Positions 14,407 to 21,648 are shown, counted from the stretch's first letter. The stretch is 64,000 nt of DNA from a virus (IMGVR_UViG_3300009788_000102:1-64000), one strand, 5' to 3'. Notes: generated from the letters alone by a model not told the origin. Program-made: numbers and translations.

Positions 14407-14562
14407 ATGGAAACATGTCCTGGATGTCAGACAACGTTCTCGACCGAGGAAAACTTCACACCGCCGAACATCGTCAAGTGTCCCGGATGCGGAATGGTTG
14501 CACTGGGTTTCTCAGGCGGGTTCGGAGAGGTGATGGCAGCGCTGGATATCATATTGCCGTAA
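14407..14562 (+). CDS. Zinc-ribbon protein, 51 aa
   Basis: CPGC at residue 4 and CPGCG near residue 25, a complete small ribbon, then a glycine-rich helix. AAAGGAG upstream. Confidence 0.7.
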   Translation: METCPGCQTTFSTEENFTPPNIVKCPGCGMVALGFSGGFGEVMAALDIILP

Positions 14563-14571
14563 GGAGACAAA

Positions 14572-14658
14572 GTGTCATACGAAGAATGGACCATATGTTG
14601 TTTAATACTTTCGGCGTTTTTCATGTGGAAAGCGAACGGAGGATGGAGACGAAAATGA
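14572..14658 (+). CDS. Membrane peptide, 28 aa (GTG start)
   Basis: AAGGAG upstream. Reads VSYEEWTICCLILSAFFMWK and ends GGWRRK. A near-identical copy about 170 bp downstream carries an in-frame stop. Confidence 0.6.
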   Translation: MSYEEWTICCLILSAFFMWKANGGWRRK

Positions 14659-14807
14659 AATTCTTAGAAACATTCTTCACAGTAGCCGTGGCTCTAGGGG
14701 CATGTTGTTTTGCGGCATTCGTTGCCTGTTGTATTGCACTGCGGATTCTCATGTGGCCGATAATCGTGGTCTGTCTGATCATTCTGGCATACTGTGCGGT
14801 GACGTGA
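14655..14807 (+). CDS. Membrane protein, 50 aa
   Basis: ATGA overlap with the upstream peptide. Two hydrophobic helices (TVAVALGACCFAAFVACCIA and WPIIVVCLIILAYC). Unknown role. Confidence 0.65.
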   Translation: MKFLETFFTVAVALGACCFAAFVACCIALRILMWPIIVVCLIILAYCAVT

Positions 14808-14826
14808 AAAGAAACGGTGATACGAA

Positions 14827-14910
14827 ATGTCGTATGAGAAATAGACTATCTGTTGTATGTTGCTTTCTGCCTTCTTTATGTGGAAAGCAAACGGAGGGTG
14901 TAAAAGATGA
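14827..14910 (+). pseudogene. Duplicate of the 28-aa membrane peptide with an in-frame TAG
   Basis: Aligned with the gene at 14572, the Trp codon TGG is TAG here; the rest (ICCMLLSAFFMWKANGG) stays open and ends in TGA overlapping the next ATG. Either a decayed copy, a readthrough site, or a restart at the internal ATG. Confidence 0.5.
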
Positions 14911-15179
14911 GTGCGACTCTAGAAATGGTCGAAGTTCGGACTCGGAAACTACTCGAACAATACCCAAACGATATCGAGATAGCGTATATGCTGTCCGATA
15001 TAGCTTTGGTCCGTAGTCAATTGGAACAACTACTCGATAGGGCAGGGGCTGGAACAATTCGTCTGAACTTGAGTTGTGGTTCAAAGTGCGGTAATTGCGG
15101 TCGTCACGGGTCGGAAAAGGTGATCGGACAAAGTTGTTTGGCTTGTGGTTGTTGTAAAGGGGTGTTCAAACCGAACTAA
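14907..15179 (+). CDS. Helical protein with C-terminal zinc ribbon, 90 aa
   Basis: GGAGGG upstream. An amphipathic helix covers residues 5-50, then CGSKCGNCG and CLACGCC form a zinc cluster. Resembles a small adaptor; role unknown. Confidence 0.72.
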   Translation: MSATLEMVEVRTRKLLEQYPNDIEIAYMLSDIALVRSQLEQLLDRAGAGTIRLNLSCGSKCGNCGRHGSEKVIGQSCLACGCCKGVFKPN

Positions 15180-15218
15180 TAGAACGAAGGGACACGACAT
15201 ACCAATAGGAGGCACAGA

Positions 15219-15545
15219 ATGAAAGGTCGATGCTATCCGTTGAATGACCGTCCGACTTTCGAGGACATACAGGCTCTAGGTATCAATGGTGACTTCAATA
15301 TCAACAAGGCAATAGCCTGTCCATTCACGCCTGGGGAAATTGGCATCGTATGCGTGAAGGCTGGTGAATTCCGACCGCCTCTCGCTGGTGAATGGTTCCT
15401 CAGCGGCGCGATCATCGAAGCGTATAGGACGAGAAACAATTTCACTACTCCGAAACAAATTGCGCGTCTTGTTGTGGTCAAAACCGAGATGAGCGTGACG
15501 GAAATAAGTAAGCTCAGAGTGGAACAACTGACGAGGGTCGAATGA
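15219..15545 (+). CDS. Hypothetical protein, 108 aa
   Basis: AGGAGG upstream. Contains PGEIGIVCVKAGEFRPPLAG and a helical tail. Not recognised. Confidence 0.72.
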   Translation: MKGRCYPLNDRPTFEDIQALGINGDFNINKAIACPFTPGEIGIVCVKAGEFRPPLAGEWFLSGAIIEAYRTRNNFTTPKQIARLVVVKTEMSVTEISKLRVEQLTRVE

Positions 15546-15760
15546 TGTGCAAATGCAACAAACGGAGACCGGTCCATGACGAATTCATGGCTGAGTACTG
15601 CATCGAGTGTGGGCGTATATGGGTGATTGACTTTGGGTGTGGGGAGCGAAAGACGGAACGGTTCGTTCCAATCAGAAAACCAATGGGGGGTGTCTGGATA
15701 GGGCACACGTTCATCAAGGACAGGTCAGGGCGGTTGGCTGGTGCTTTAAGGGGTAGGTGA
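15542..15760 (+). CDS. Zinc-ribbon protein, 72 aa
   Basis: Overlaps the previous stop. CKC near residue 3 and CIECGR near 21. Basic C-terminus. Unknown. Confidence 0.7.
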   Translation: MMCKCNKRRPVHDEFMAEYCIECGRIWVIDFGCGERKTERFVPIRKPMGGVWIGHTFIKDRSGRLAGALRGR

Positions 15761-15765
15761 AAAAC

Positions 15766-15858
15766 ATGGACAAACAAACGACTATGGCGGCATGTCTGGT
15801 CATTGCTTTTATCTCATTCTTGATCATCATCGGGATCAACTCGGGGGTGATAGGGTAA
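15766..15858 (+). CDS. Single-span membrane peptide, 30 aa
   Basis: AGGTGAAAAAC upstream. One helix (ACLVIAFISFLIIIGI). TAATG overlap with the next gene. Confidence 0.55.
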   Translation: MDKQTTMAACLVIAFISFLIIIGINSGVIG

Positions 15859-16025
15859 TGTCGAAAAGGGTGAAGTTCGTAACGAGGTGTAAGGTCAAGG
15901 GCGCGAAGTGCCCACGATGTAAATACTCTCAGGTGGTAGCCGATCCGAGAGGTGGAGAGTGGCTCGGCTGCACCATTTGTGGAAAGGTCTGGAAAAATGC
16001 CGAGAAAGAAAAAGCAACAGATTGA
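15858..16025 (+). CDS. Zinc-ribbon protein, 55 aa
   Basis: CPRC near residue 18 and CTICGKVW near 38, a classic ribbon. Lysine-rich ends. TAATG coupling to the membrane peptide. Confidence 0.68.
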   Translation: MSKRVKFVTRCKVKGAKCPRCKYSQVVADPRGGEWLGCTICGKVWKNAEKEKATD

Positions 16026-16191
16026 ATCGTTCAATGTTAGGGTGTACGTCAACGAGGACGGAGTGGCCACGTTAGGACATGTCAATAAGTTCCGTCTGAC
16101 TCCGTCGAGTAAGGAGTTTCTCGGGATTTGGGTCCGAGGCAACAGGCGCAGATTGGCCCGTCTACTTGGGATTCGCATACACGAAGACTAA
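15997..16191 (+). CDS. Hypothetical basic protein, 64 aa
   Basis: Overlaps the ribbon gene by 29 bases in another frame. Reads VRVYVNEDGVATLGHV and ends in RRRLARLLGIRI. Not recognised. Confidence 0.58.
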   Translation: MPRKKKQQIESFNVRVYVNEDGVATLGHVNKFRLTPSSKEFLGIWVRGNRRRLARLLGIRIHED

Positions 16192-16201
16192 GGGGTCCGA
16201 A

Positions 16202-16333
16202 ATGTGGAAACAGTTGAAGTGGGCAGGATGGAATATCCCTTTGTGGATACTTGCGGGATGGTGTCCCCACCACGGTCATAATCCCTCAAAGAGATGTCCC
16301 GTCTGTACGGGTATCAAAAAACAGAGGGAGTGA
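16202..16333 (+). CDS. Small membrane-like protein with CPVC, 43 aa
   Basis: Tryptophan-rich hydrophobic start (WAGWNIPLWILAGWCPHHG) then CPVC. AAGGGG upstream. Resembles small phage membrane/zinc hybrids. Confidence 0.55.
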   Translation: MWKQLKWAGWNIPLWILAGWCPHHGHNPSKRCPVCTGIKKQRE

Positions 16334-16334
16334 G

Positions 16335-16580
16335 ATGAGAAAAGTCAAGCTTTTGTTGTTGGACAGACCTGATCAGGATTGGTCAGAGGGCACCGAGGTT
16401 GAATTTCTTGTAGAGGATTTCGTAGACCAGCAATCACAAGAGATATTCTTCCACAACCTACGCTTGCTCGTCGGGCCAAATGTCCAAATCTTCGATGCGA
16501 CAGCGGTACCTGTCGTTCACTTCATTCGTCACAAGCACCAAGAAGTCGGGGTTGACCCGAAACAATCTTCGTTGTCTTGA
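16335..16580 (+). CDS. Hypothetical protein, 81 aa
   Basis: GGGAG before ATG. Beta-rich (RKVKLLLLDRPDQDW, EVEFLVEDF). A longer frame from 16251 overlaps the previous gene. Not recognised. Confidence 0.66.
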   Translation: MRKVKLLLLDRPDQDWSEGTEVEFLVEDFVDQQSQEIFFHNLRLLVGPNVQIFDATAVPVVHFIRHKHQEVGVDPKQSSLS

Positions 16581-16593
16581 AAGGAAAAGAAAG

Positions 16594-16764
16594 ATGTTCA
16601 CGATTTTCAGTCTGAAGCTTCTGTGTATGTTTGTTTTCGGCGTCTGGGGATTGGCGATGGCCATCAACATCGCGAGAGGACATCGAGTCGGAGCAATTCC
16701 CTTGTTTTTGGTCGTGGGGTCGGCGATCTGCTTCAGTTGGTGTCAAGGTTGGTTGGTTCCGTAG
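16594..16764 (+). CDS. Two-span membrane protein, 56 aa
   Basis: AAAGGAAAAGAAAG upstream. Two helices (LLCMFVFGVWGLAMAI and AIPLFLVVGSAICFSW). Last gene before the large RNA region. Confidence 0.62.
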   Translation: MFTIFSLKLLCMFVFGVWGLAMAINIARGHRVGAIPLFLVVGSAICFSWCQGWLVP

Positions 16765-16769
16765 GTATA

Positions 16770-17850
16770 TCAGGGCTAAGCGTTTTCAGGTGATACGTTC
16801 CTGAGATGAGATCAATCCGTAGATTGATTAGCGTTGGCCCGTGTGTCGGAGAGTCTGATTTGGGCGATTAGGGGGTGTAAACCCCCCGCGTGTCGGGTGA
16901 AAACCCGGTTACCTTAACCCAACATGAAGGCCAGTCGGCATGTAGGTGGTGTGGCGGCGGTCGCACCAGGCGGACGATTGTGCGGTGAAAGGCCGGGGTT
17001 ATTTCGTCCCAGGCTAGTCAGGGGGTGGCTAGTCATATGTGTGGTAGAGCGGTCGAGTGATTAGGCATCGTAGCTGATGTCTGGAAGCTAGCTGATTCAA
17101 TTAGGCTTAGGCTCGTTCGCGAGTCGTCATTGCCGTGGCGAGACGAAAAAGGCAATTGCGATATTGATACTCGCCTGGAGTCCCCGATGATAACAAGTTG
17201 GGGAAGGGATTATGGCAATCCACGGGATTGTCAGGTGTCACTGGTGGGGGTAGGCACTTTTAAGATTGTGGGTTGTGTCAGAGTCATGGAGTCTTTATGG
17301 TATGGCTCCTAGTGGCGCAGGAGACGACTGGTAGCCGATTGGCTACCACCGTCATTGCAGGAACAGGTGGGGGTTCCCGTACTTTTAATGGAGAGCCAAT
17401 AAAGAACTGTGAGAAAGGTTCGAGCCGTGTTGGTCTTCCAGTTGAAAACAGGAGAGCGTTCACACAGCGCATGAAGCCAGTGAACGGGAAAACGAGATGG
17501 CTTAGCCGCTTCGTTTGTGCAGGAATTGGTGGGGATTCCTTGATGTACAGGATAGACTCGGGTAACGTGCAGAGTAGTGCATGGCGATGAGTAGGGATGG
17601 GAGAATCGGTGGGGATAACTCCATTGTTGTGAGCAATCAAAGAGCGAGCAGAGGTGGCCTGCGTCGTATTGGCATGTCGGGAGCCTATTGGTAAGCCCGA
17701 AATGCATAGAAACGGCTAAAATTAAACGCTCGTTATGCTGTCGTGTAATACGATAGTATGGCGAGATGTCCCTAGCGCACATGAGTCATTGCCTCTAAGG
17801 CGTAACCGTGTGTTACTGTCGGGGATGTCTCGCTGTACTGTGTGGTGTGG
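16770..17850 (+). ncRNA. Large structured non-coding RNA candidate, about 1.08 kb
   Basis: No open frame here looks like a protein. Many tight hairpins are visible: ATCAATC-CGTA-GATTGAT; GGGGGT-GTAA-ACCCCC (16871) and CGGGT-GAAA-ACCCG (16894) with GNRA loops; CTCG-TTCG-CGAG with a UUCG loop (17112); GGTAGCC-GATT-GGCTACC (17330). GGTGGGG recurs in hairpin context at 17243, 17366, 17528 and 17608, twice followed by ACTTTTAA. A distal helix GGCGAGATGTCCC/GGGGATGTCTCGC is near the 3' end. Size, ornate folding and a tRNA-rich phage setting recall GOLLD and ROOL RNAs, but I cannot confirm either. The next gene's AAGGAGGG follows directly. Confidence 0.65.
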
Positions 17851-17862
17851 AAGGAGGGTCAA

Positions 17863-18171
17863 ATGTCCGATATCGCCTACGCGAAACCTGGGGATACGAT
17901 CGTGTCTCGGAATACGAATGCGAGCAAAGTTAGTCGGATGTTGGTCATTGATCGCCCAGCAGATCAGGTAGGCATCGCCGACGACGAACCTGGGTGTGCT
18001 TGGTTTAGATCAAGTTCCGGACATGCGTTTTTTCTCAGACCAAAGAACTACACAGTTGTGGAGCGTGCTGGAAAAGTCCATCGCGTGGTAGGTGTGGATT
18101 TAGAGTTAGACGTGGACGCTTCTCTGAAAAAACAAAGAGACAATAACTTGAGGCACGCTTTCGGTTTCTAA
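17863..18171 (+). CDS. KPGD-family small protein, 102 aa (paralogue B)
   Basis: AAGGAGGG upstream. Same layout as the 13404 protein: YAKPGDTI, CAWF near 46, NYTVVERAG near 61, helix ASLKKQRDNNLRHAFGF. The central loop is longer. First gene after the large RNA. Confidence 0.75.
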   Translation: MSDIAYAKPGDTIVSRNTNASKVSRMLVIDRPADQVGIADDEPGCAWFRSSSGHAFFLRPKNYTVVERAGKVHRVVGVDLELDVDASLKKQRDNNLRHAFGF

Positions 18172-18182
18172 GGGAGAATGAA

Positions 18183-18362
18183 ATGTCGACGATAACAGTG
18201 AAACCTGGGGACATACTAAGGCTTGAACAAAGTAATGGACAACTCATCGTGATGTCTGTCGGCGAAAACGAACTGATAATTACTTCAGCCAGTGCTGATT
18301 CGCGTCTTGATATAGACAGACCAGCAAGTTTCTCAATGCGTGTCAGGGCTGAAAAAGGGTAA
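18183..18362 (+). CDS. Short KPGD protein, 59 aa
   Basis: Starts MSTITVKPGDILRLEQSNGQ. Matches the N-terminal half of the 18886 protein (KPGDTATIAQENGETL). Beta-rich. Role unknown. Confidence 0.65.
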   Translation: MSTITVKPGDILRLEQSNGQLIVMSVGENELIITSASADSRLDIDRPASFSMRVRAEKG

Positions 18363-18367
18363 AACAG

Positions 18368-18460
18368 ATGTTGCGAGGCGTAATAATCTACATCGCGTTG
18401 GTGGCTACTGCAATCGTCTTCTTCCTCCTGTTCACGCTTCGTGTGTGTCAGAAAATCTGA
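18368..18460 (+). CDS. Single-span membrane peptide, 30 aa
   Basis: One helix (GVIIYIALVATAIVFFLLF). Tiled between coding neighbours. Confidence 0.52.
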   Translation: MLRGVIIYIALVATAIVFFLLFTLRVCQKI

Positions 18461-18471
18461 GAGGTAATACC

Positions 18472-18552
18472 ATGTATAACCCGTCGTTGAGAACGTGTCT
18501 GATTGTCATGTTTCTTTTGGCTGTCTTTATCACGATCGTGACATCTCTTTGA
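18472..18552 (+). CDS. Single-span membrane peptide, 26 aa
   Basis: GAGGTAATACC upstream. One helix (LIVMFLLAVFITIV). A longer frame would run over the previous gene. Confidence 0.48.
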   Translation: MYNPSLRTCLIVMFLLAVFITIVTSL

Positions 18553-18562
18553 AAGGTCTGAG

Positions 18563-18889
18563 ATGAATAGACAAGCCAATCCAGGCAACATGAATACCGA
18601 GTATGCTCAGCCTGGAGATACCATCGAAATCACACATTCGGAATACTCGACTGGTCGTCAGTATGTGGTGGTAGAATGCCCAGATAATGCAAAGCATAAT
18701 CCACCAGGATGTGCGTGGCATAAAAACTCAAATGGTTGTCTGTCATACTGGACAAGAGAATATTACAAGATAGTGAAGCGCAAGGGTAAAGGCGTTTCAA
18801 CTCCGAGTATCGTAAACGATACTCCTATGGATTTGGAGAAGTCTCTAAGACAAAAACGGGATGCACTTCTGAGAGGTTACTTCACATGA
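18563..18889 (+). CDS. KPGD-family small protein, 108 aa (paralogue C)
   Basis: AAAGGTCTGAG upstream. Layout: YAQPGDTIEI, YVVVECP, GCAW, YYKIVKRKG, helix EKSLRQKRDALLRGYF. A start nine codons later is possible. Closest to paralogue A. Confidence 0.75.
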   Translation: MNRQANPGNMNTEYAQPGDTIEITHSEYSTGRQYVVVECPDNAKHNPPGCAWHKNSNGCLSYWTREYYKIVKRKGKGVSTPSIVNDTPMDLEKSLRQKRDALLRGYFT

Positions 18890-19272
18890 ACTACGAACTG
18901 AAACCGGGTGATACGGCTACGATCGCACAAGAGAATGGTGAAACTCTCACGATCAGGGCTTATGAGAATTTCACTATGGTTCAAGCGATGTCTCATAAGA
19001 CAACACTGTCCATAGACTTCGACTCAGACTTCATCGCGGCTGTCAAGGTGGTGGAAAAGAAAGAAGTAAAACAAGTTCGGGTTCGAGCAAATGACGAGGT
19101 GGTCGAATTCATGCAGTCGCAATTCCCAGACAGAGTTGGGAACGCCAAGGTCATGGACTTTGCCGGGACAGCCGTTCTTGGTGTGCTGATCGACATCGAA
19201 GGATTGAATCACAACGATTTGATGCGAGCAGGAATGTCTTACCACGAGGCGGTACATCTTCTAGGCAAATAG
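18886..19272 (+). CDS. KPGD-start protein with extra C-terminal domain, 128 aa
   Basis: ATGA overlap. N-terminal 45 residues resemble the 18183 protein; the rest adds RVRANDEVVEFMQSQFP and a helical end with a YHEAVH segment. The last is short of a full metalloprotease HExxH motif. Confidence 0.7.
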   Translation: MNYELKPGDTATIAQENGETLTIRAYENFTMVQAMSHKTTLSIDFDSDFIAAVKVVEKKEVKQVRVRANDEVVEFMQSQFPDRVGNAKVMDFAGTAVLGVLIDIEGLNHNDLMRAGMSYHEAVHLLGK

Positions 19273-19284
19273 CGGAGTGAAAAA

Positions 19285-19461
19285 ATGAAAACGATTCTTC
19301 TCATCATTGATCTAACACTTTGAATGGCGTGCCTAGTGGTACTCCACTTGGTTATCTGCAATTTTCTGGGAGACACGAGTATGTGGGTATCTGGTGCCAT
19401 TATGGGATGTACCACCACATACGCCAGGTGGGAACAATTCCGTCGTCGCCTGCTGGAGTAG
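19285..19461 (+). pseudogene. Membrane protein frame interrupted by one TGA
   Basis: MKTILLIIDLTL, stop TGA at 19321, then immediately in the same frame MACLVVLHLVICNFLG and a basic tail to TAG. Read through, it would be a normal 58-aa membrane protein. GGAG upstream of the first ATG. Otherwise a 45-aa protein from 19324. Confidence 0.5.
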
Positions 19462-19470
19462 AAAGTTGCC

Positions 19471-19683
19471 ATGTGTGAGACAAAAGATTTCACTCCGATG
19501 AGTGGTGACACTGGGTGTATCGTCGGTTTCGATAATGTCCAGAACGTCATTGCGAGAAGGTACCCAGAAACCACAAGGTTAAGATTCCAAGGTGTGTGGA
19601 ACTTCTTCGAAGAACAAAAGTTGGTAGCACAAGCTTGGGTCAAAGAAGATGATACGTGGTGGGTTGTTGTGAAACCTCTGTAA
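19471..19683 (+). CDS. Hypothetical protein, WW-tail family, 70 aa
   Basis: Ends VAQAWVKEDDTWWVVVKPL, like the 28290 protein (VAEAW then WWLVVKRKQ). Both have an N-terminal helix with a YPE/YPG segment. A paralogous pair of unknown role. Confidence 0.7.
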   Translation: MCETKDFTPMSGDTGCIVGFDNVQNVIARRYPETTRLRFQGVWNFFEEQKLVAQAWVKEDDTWWVVVKPL

Positions 19684-19694
19684 GGAATTTGATC

Positions 19695-20204
19695 ATGAAA
19701 CCTTGTTCATGTTGCAAAGACCAAAAGAAACCAAACAAAACTGGAGCGGAAGGGTATGGATTCAATCGACTTGAGGGTGACTCTCGCCAGTGGGCGGAAG
19801 ACAATCTGTTCGCTCGGTCCGAGTATTGTGTGTCGGTCAGGGGCGGCAAGAAATTCAGCGGACCTTTGTGGCAAAAGGTCAAATGCGGCGATAGAACCAT
19901 GGGGTTCTCGACAAGACGTAAAGGGCAGGTCGACGAAGTCAAGATGGAAATCGGACTAGACGAACAATTCAAGAAGAAGAGGCACACGTTGGTTCGGAAC
20001 AAGTCGGCGAGAGCATCGACTAATAGAAGGGCGCGGAGGGTTGATGGTAGTAAATGGAGTTTGGCGTCTCGTGTAGAGGTGTCTGATGCCAATCGTGATC
20101 CGATGGTGGTAGCTGAGAAGAAAGCTGTCGAGAAAAAAAGTCTGCGTGCCAGAAATCGTAATCGTGGTGCGGCCCGTGGATGGAAAAGGTCTATTGCAGC
20201 CTAA
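19695..20204 (+). CDS. Basic protein with N-terminal cysteine knuckle, 169 aa
   Basis: AAGGA at eight bases before ATG. CSCC at residue 4; the C-terminal 70 residues are arginine- and lysine-rich (RRARRVDGSKW, RARNRNRGAARGWKR), suggesting nucleic-acid binding. It sits beside a large structured RNA, so an RNA-binding role is possible but unproven. Confidence 0.7.
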   Translation: MKPCSCCKDQKKPNKTGAEGYGFNRLEGDSRQWAEDNLFARSEYCVSVRGGKKFSGPLWQKVKCGDRTMGFSTRRKGQVDEVKMEIGLDEQFKKKRHTLVRNKSARASTNRRARRVDGSKWSLASRVEVSDANRDPMVVAEKKAVEKKSLRARNRNRGAARGWKRSIAA

Positions 20205-20360
20205 AGAAGACAAAATGGAAACTTCAGACGATTGGGAAACGATCCCTATATCGTTTGGTAGATAATTCGTGGTCCGTCCCTTGGATAAGAGCTTCGATCA
20301 ACCGCTACAGGCGTCCCGAAGACTAGGGAAAGTGTAGGGCGAAGCCACCACGAATCTGAT

Positions 20361-20441
20361 GGAAGCGGTAGCTCAGTGGTAGAGCGTCTGCGAGACCCCT
20401 TTGGGGCCAGAAGGTCGTGGGTTCGAATCCCACCCGTAACC
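20361..20441 (+). tRNA. tRNA-like element with an abnormal anticodon arm
   Basis: D-stem GCTC/GAGC, T-arm GTGGG-TTCGAAT-CCCAC are canonical. The acceptor GGAAGCGG/CCGTAACC has two A-A clashes. The anticodon stem TCTG/CAGA encloses 17 bases with an extra CCCC-TTT-GGGG hairpin instead of a seven-base loop. Either an insertion in the loop or a structural tRNA mimic. Confidence 0.5.
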
Positions 20442-20633
20442 TTTGTCGCGTTGTCGGGGTAAAACGTGGTCGAACGAAGCCGGTCCCAAAGTATCGGGGT
20501 ATGCATAAAGTCCGAAGCTATAAGTCTTCCACACCCGACAGCGTGATAAGAAGTCCCTGATGCGTATTACCCGTATGCCTAATGGTGCTAGTGTACGTTA
20601 TGAGTCGGGGATTTCTTGTTACGCTGTCAAAGA

Positions 20634-20727
20634 TCGCATGTAGCTCAATTGGAAGAGCTTAGGTAGGTCATTCCTATCTGTAATAACCCGGAAGGGTTGG
20701 TTGTGGGTTCGAATCCCATCCTGCGAG
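20634..20727 (+). tRNA. tRNA-like element, CAU anticodon with long variable arm
   Basis: Acceptor TCGCATG/CCTGCGA has one mismatch; D-stem GCTC/GAGC; T-arm GTGGG-TTCGAAT-CCCAT. Anticodon arm GGTAG-GTCATTC-CTATC gives U33 and CAU. A 24-base variable region holds AACCC-GGAA-GGGTT, as in class II tRNAs. That combination is not a standard bacterial tRNA. Confidence 0.55.
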
Positions 20728-20850
20728 ATACACTACTGAAATGATGAGGGTCGCAAACGTATGTGACGGGGACTACAGCCATCTGATCCATGGCCAATGT
20801 AGTCATTGCCGACTAGGGTGGGCTTTCGGCTTGGATAAGAAAGGGAAAAT

Positions 20851-21276
20851 ATGAGTACAACATACTATGCACATGTGATCGTTGGTCTGAGACTACCAAA
20901 ATCGGCAATTATCACCAGAGAAATGATAAGGGGTTGCGACCACGTTCACCCAGGCGAAACAAGCGATGCTGAGTATTGTTCGCAGTGTGGGGAAGAAATA
21001 TGGGTAGAAGAAACAGGCTACCGTAAAGAATTTGACCCATGCAAAGAAACGCTTGGAGGGATCGGTGTTATCCGATCCCAATACGACGACTTCGTGTTTG
21101 TGTGTGGTATGCATTGCGAAACCAAACTCGACGGAGACGAGGATGGTTTTAAGAGGTTCAACCACACAGAAGTGCGTGAAGAGTTTGTCAGGGAAAGAAT
21201 CAAAACCGCCATGTCGAATCTCGGATTGTGGGATGAAAACGAGTTCGGGACATGGCTTGTCATGACAGCTTCATAA
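20851..21276 (+). CDS. Zinc-ribbon protein, 141 aa
   Basis: CDHVHPGE then CSQCGEEIW near residues 29-47 and C-x24-CGMHC later give a zinc site. C-terminal acidic helix. Resembles small phage proteins of unknown role. Confidence 0.75.
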   Translation: MSTTYYAHVIVGLRLPKSAIITREMIRGCDHVHPGETSDAEYCSQCGEEIWVEETGYRKEFDPCKETLGGIGVIRSQYDDFVFVCGMHCETKLDGDEDGFKRFNHTEVREEFVRERIKTAMSNLGLWDENEFGTWLVMTAS

Positions 21277-21289
21277 AAGGAGATTAACG

Positions 21290-21634
21290 ATGAGAGACGA
21301 GGGGCCTTCGGGCCACATGCACGCAGACAACGATGGACCTATTGGCAATATGTGTAACGAAGCGCCAAAGCCAAGGAAAATTTTATCCCCCCACGAGGCA
21401 CACGAGTCGACCAACATCTTGCTTGGTATGCTGTGTGGTCATGTTGAAAATCTGGTCAAAGAGTCCAACCGAGCAAACGAAGGTGCTCGTCGTCGACACG
21501 ATGAATGGCAAGAAACCATGAGAAATGCGGGAGAGATACAGGTTAAAGCCCAAAAAATTGGGGCGAAAGTAGTCATGATCGGCATCTGTCTCATGTCTAC
21601 GATCATCTCTGTCGTCGTCAGTCTGTTGATCTAA
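21290..21634 (+). CDS. Tail-anchored coiled-coil protein, 114 aa
   Basis: AAAGGAG upstream. A long helix (about 35-90) leads to a C-terminal membrane span (VVMIGICLMSTIISVVVSLL). Probably faces the cytoplasm, by layout. Confidence 0.72.
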   Translation: MRDEGPSGHMHADNDGPIGNMCNEAPKPRKILSPHEAHESTNILLGMLCGHVENLVKESNRANEGARRRHDEWQETMRNAGEIQVKAQKIGAKVVMIGICLMSTIISVVVSLLI

Positions 21635-21648
21635 GTCTGGAGGTTGCT

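Larger units (their letters stand above)
20215..20840 (+). ncRNA. Structured non-coding region with two embedded tRNA-like modules
   Basis: Protein-free. Helices visible by eye: ATTCGTGG/CCACGAAT enclosing about 85 nt; GTTGTCGGGGT/ACACCCGACAGC; and a 24-nt imperfect hairpin pairing GACAGCGTGATAAGAAGTCC (20534) with GGGGATTTCTTGTTACGCTG (20607), mismatches mostly G-U. tRNA-like folds lie at 20361 and 20634. It could be one long RNA or several. Flanked by a basic, possibly RNA-binding protein gene. Confidence 0.6.

Noticed and set aside
16951-17782. Frames of 105-157 codons within the large RNA
   Set aside because: Composition is shadow-like, no ribosome sites, and the DNA shows dense hairpins instead.
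18886-19272. Metalloprotease because of a YHEAVH segment
   Set aside because: The HExxH pattern is incomplete (HEAVH lacks supporting context and downstream ligand) and the rest does not fit any protease family.
14827-19461. Alternative genetic code (TAG or TGA reassigned)
   Set aside because: All long conserved genes end normally and use TGG for Trp; two short interrupted frames are better explained by decay or local readthrough.
20246-20506. Minus-strand 86-codon frame
   Set aside because: It reads through tRNA-like arms and a structured region and has no ribosome site.
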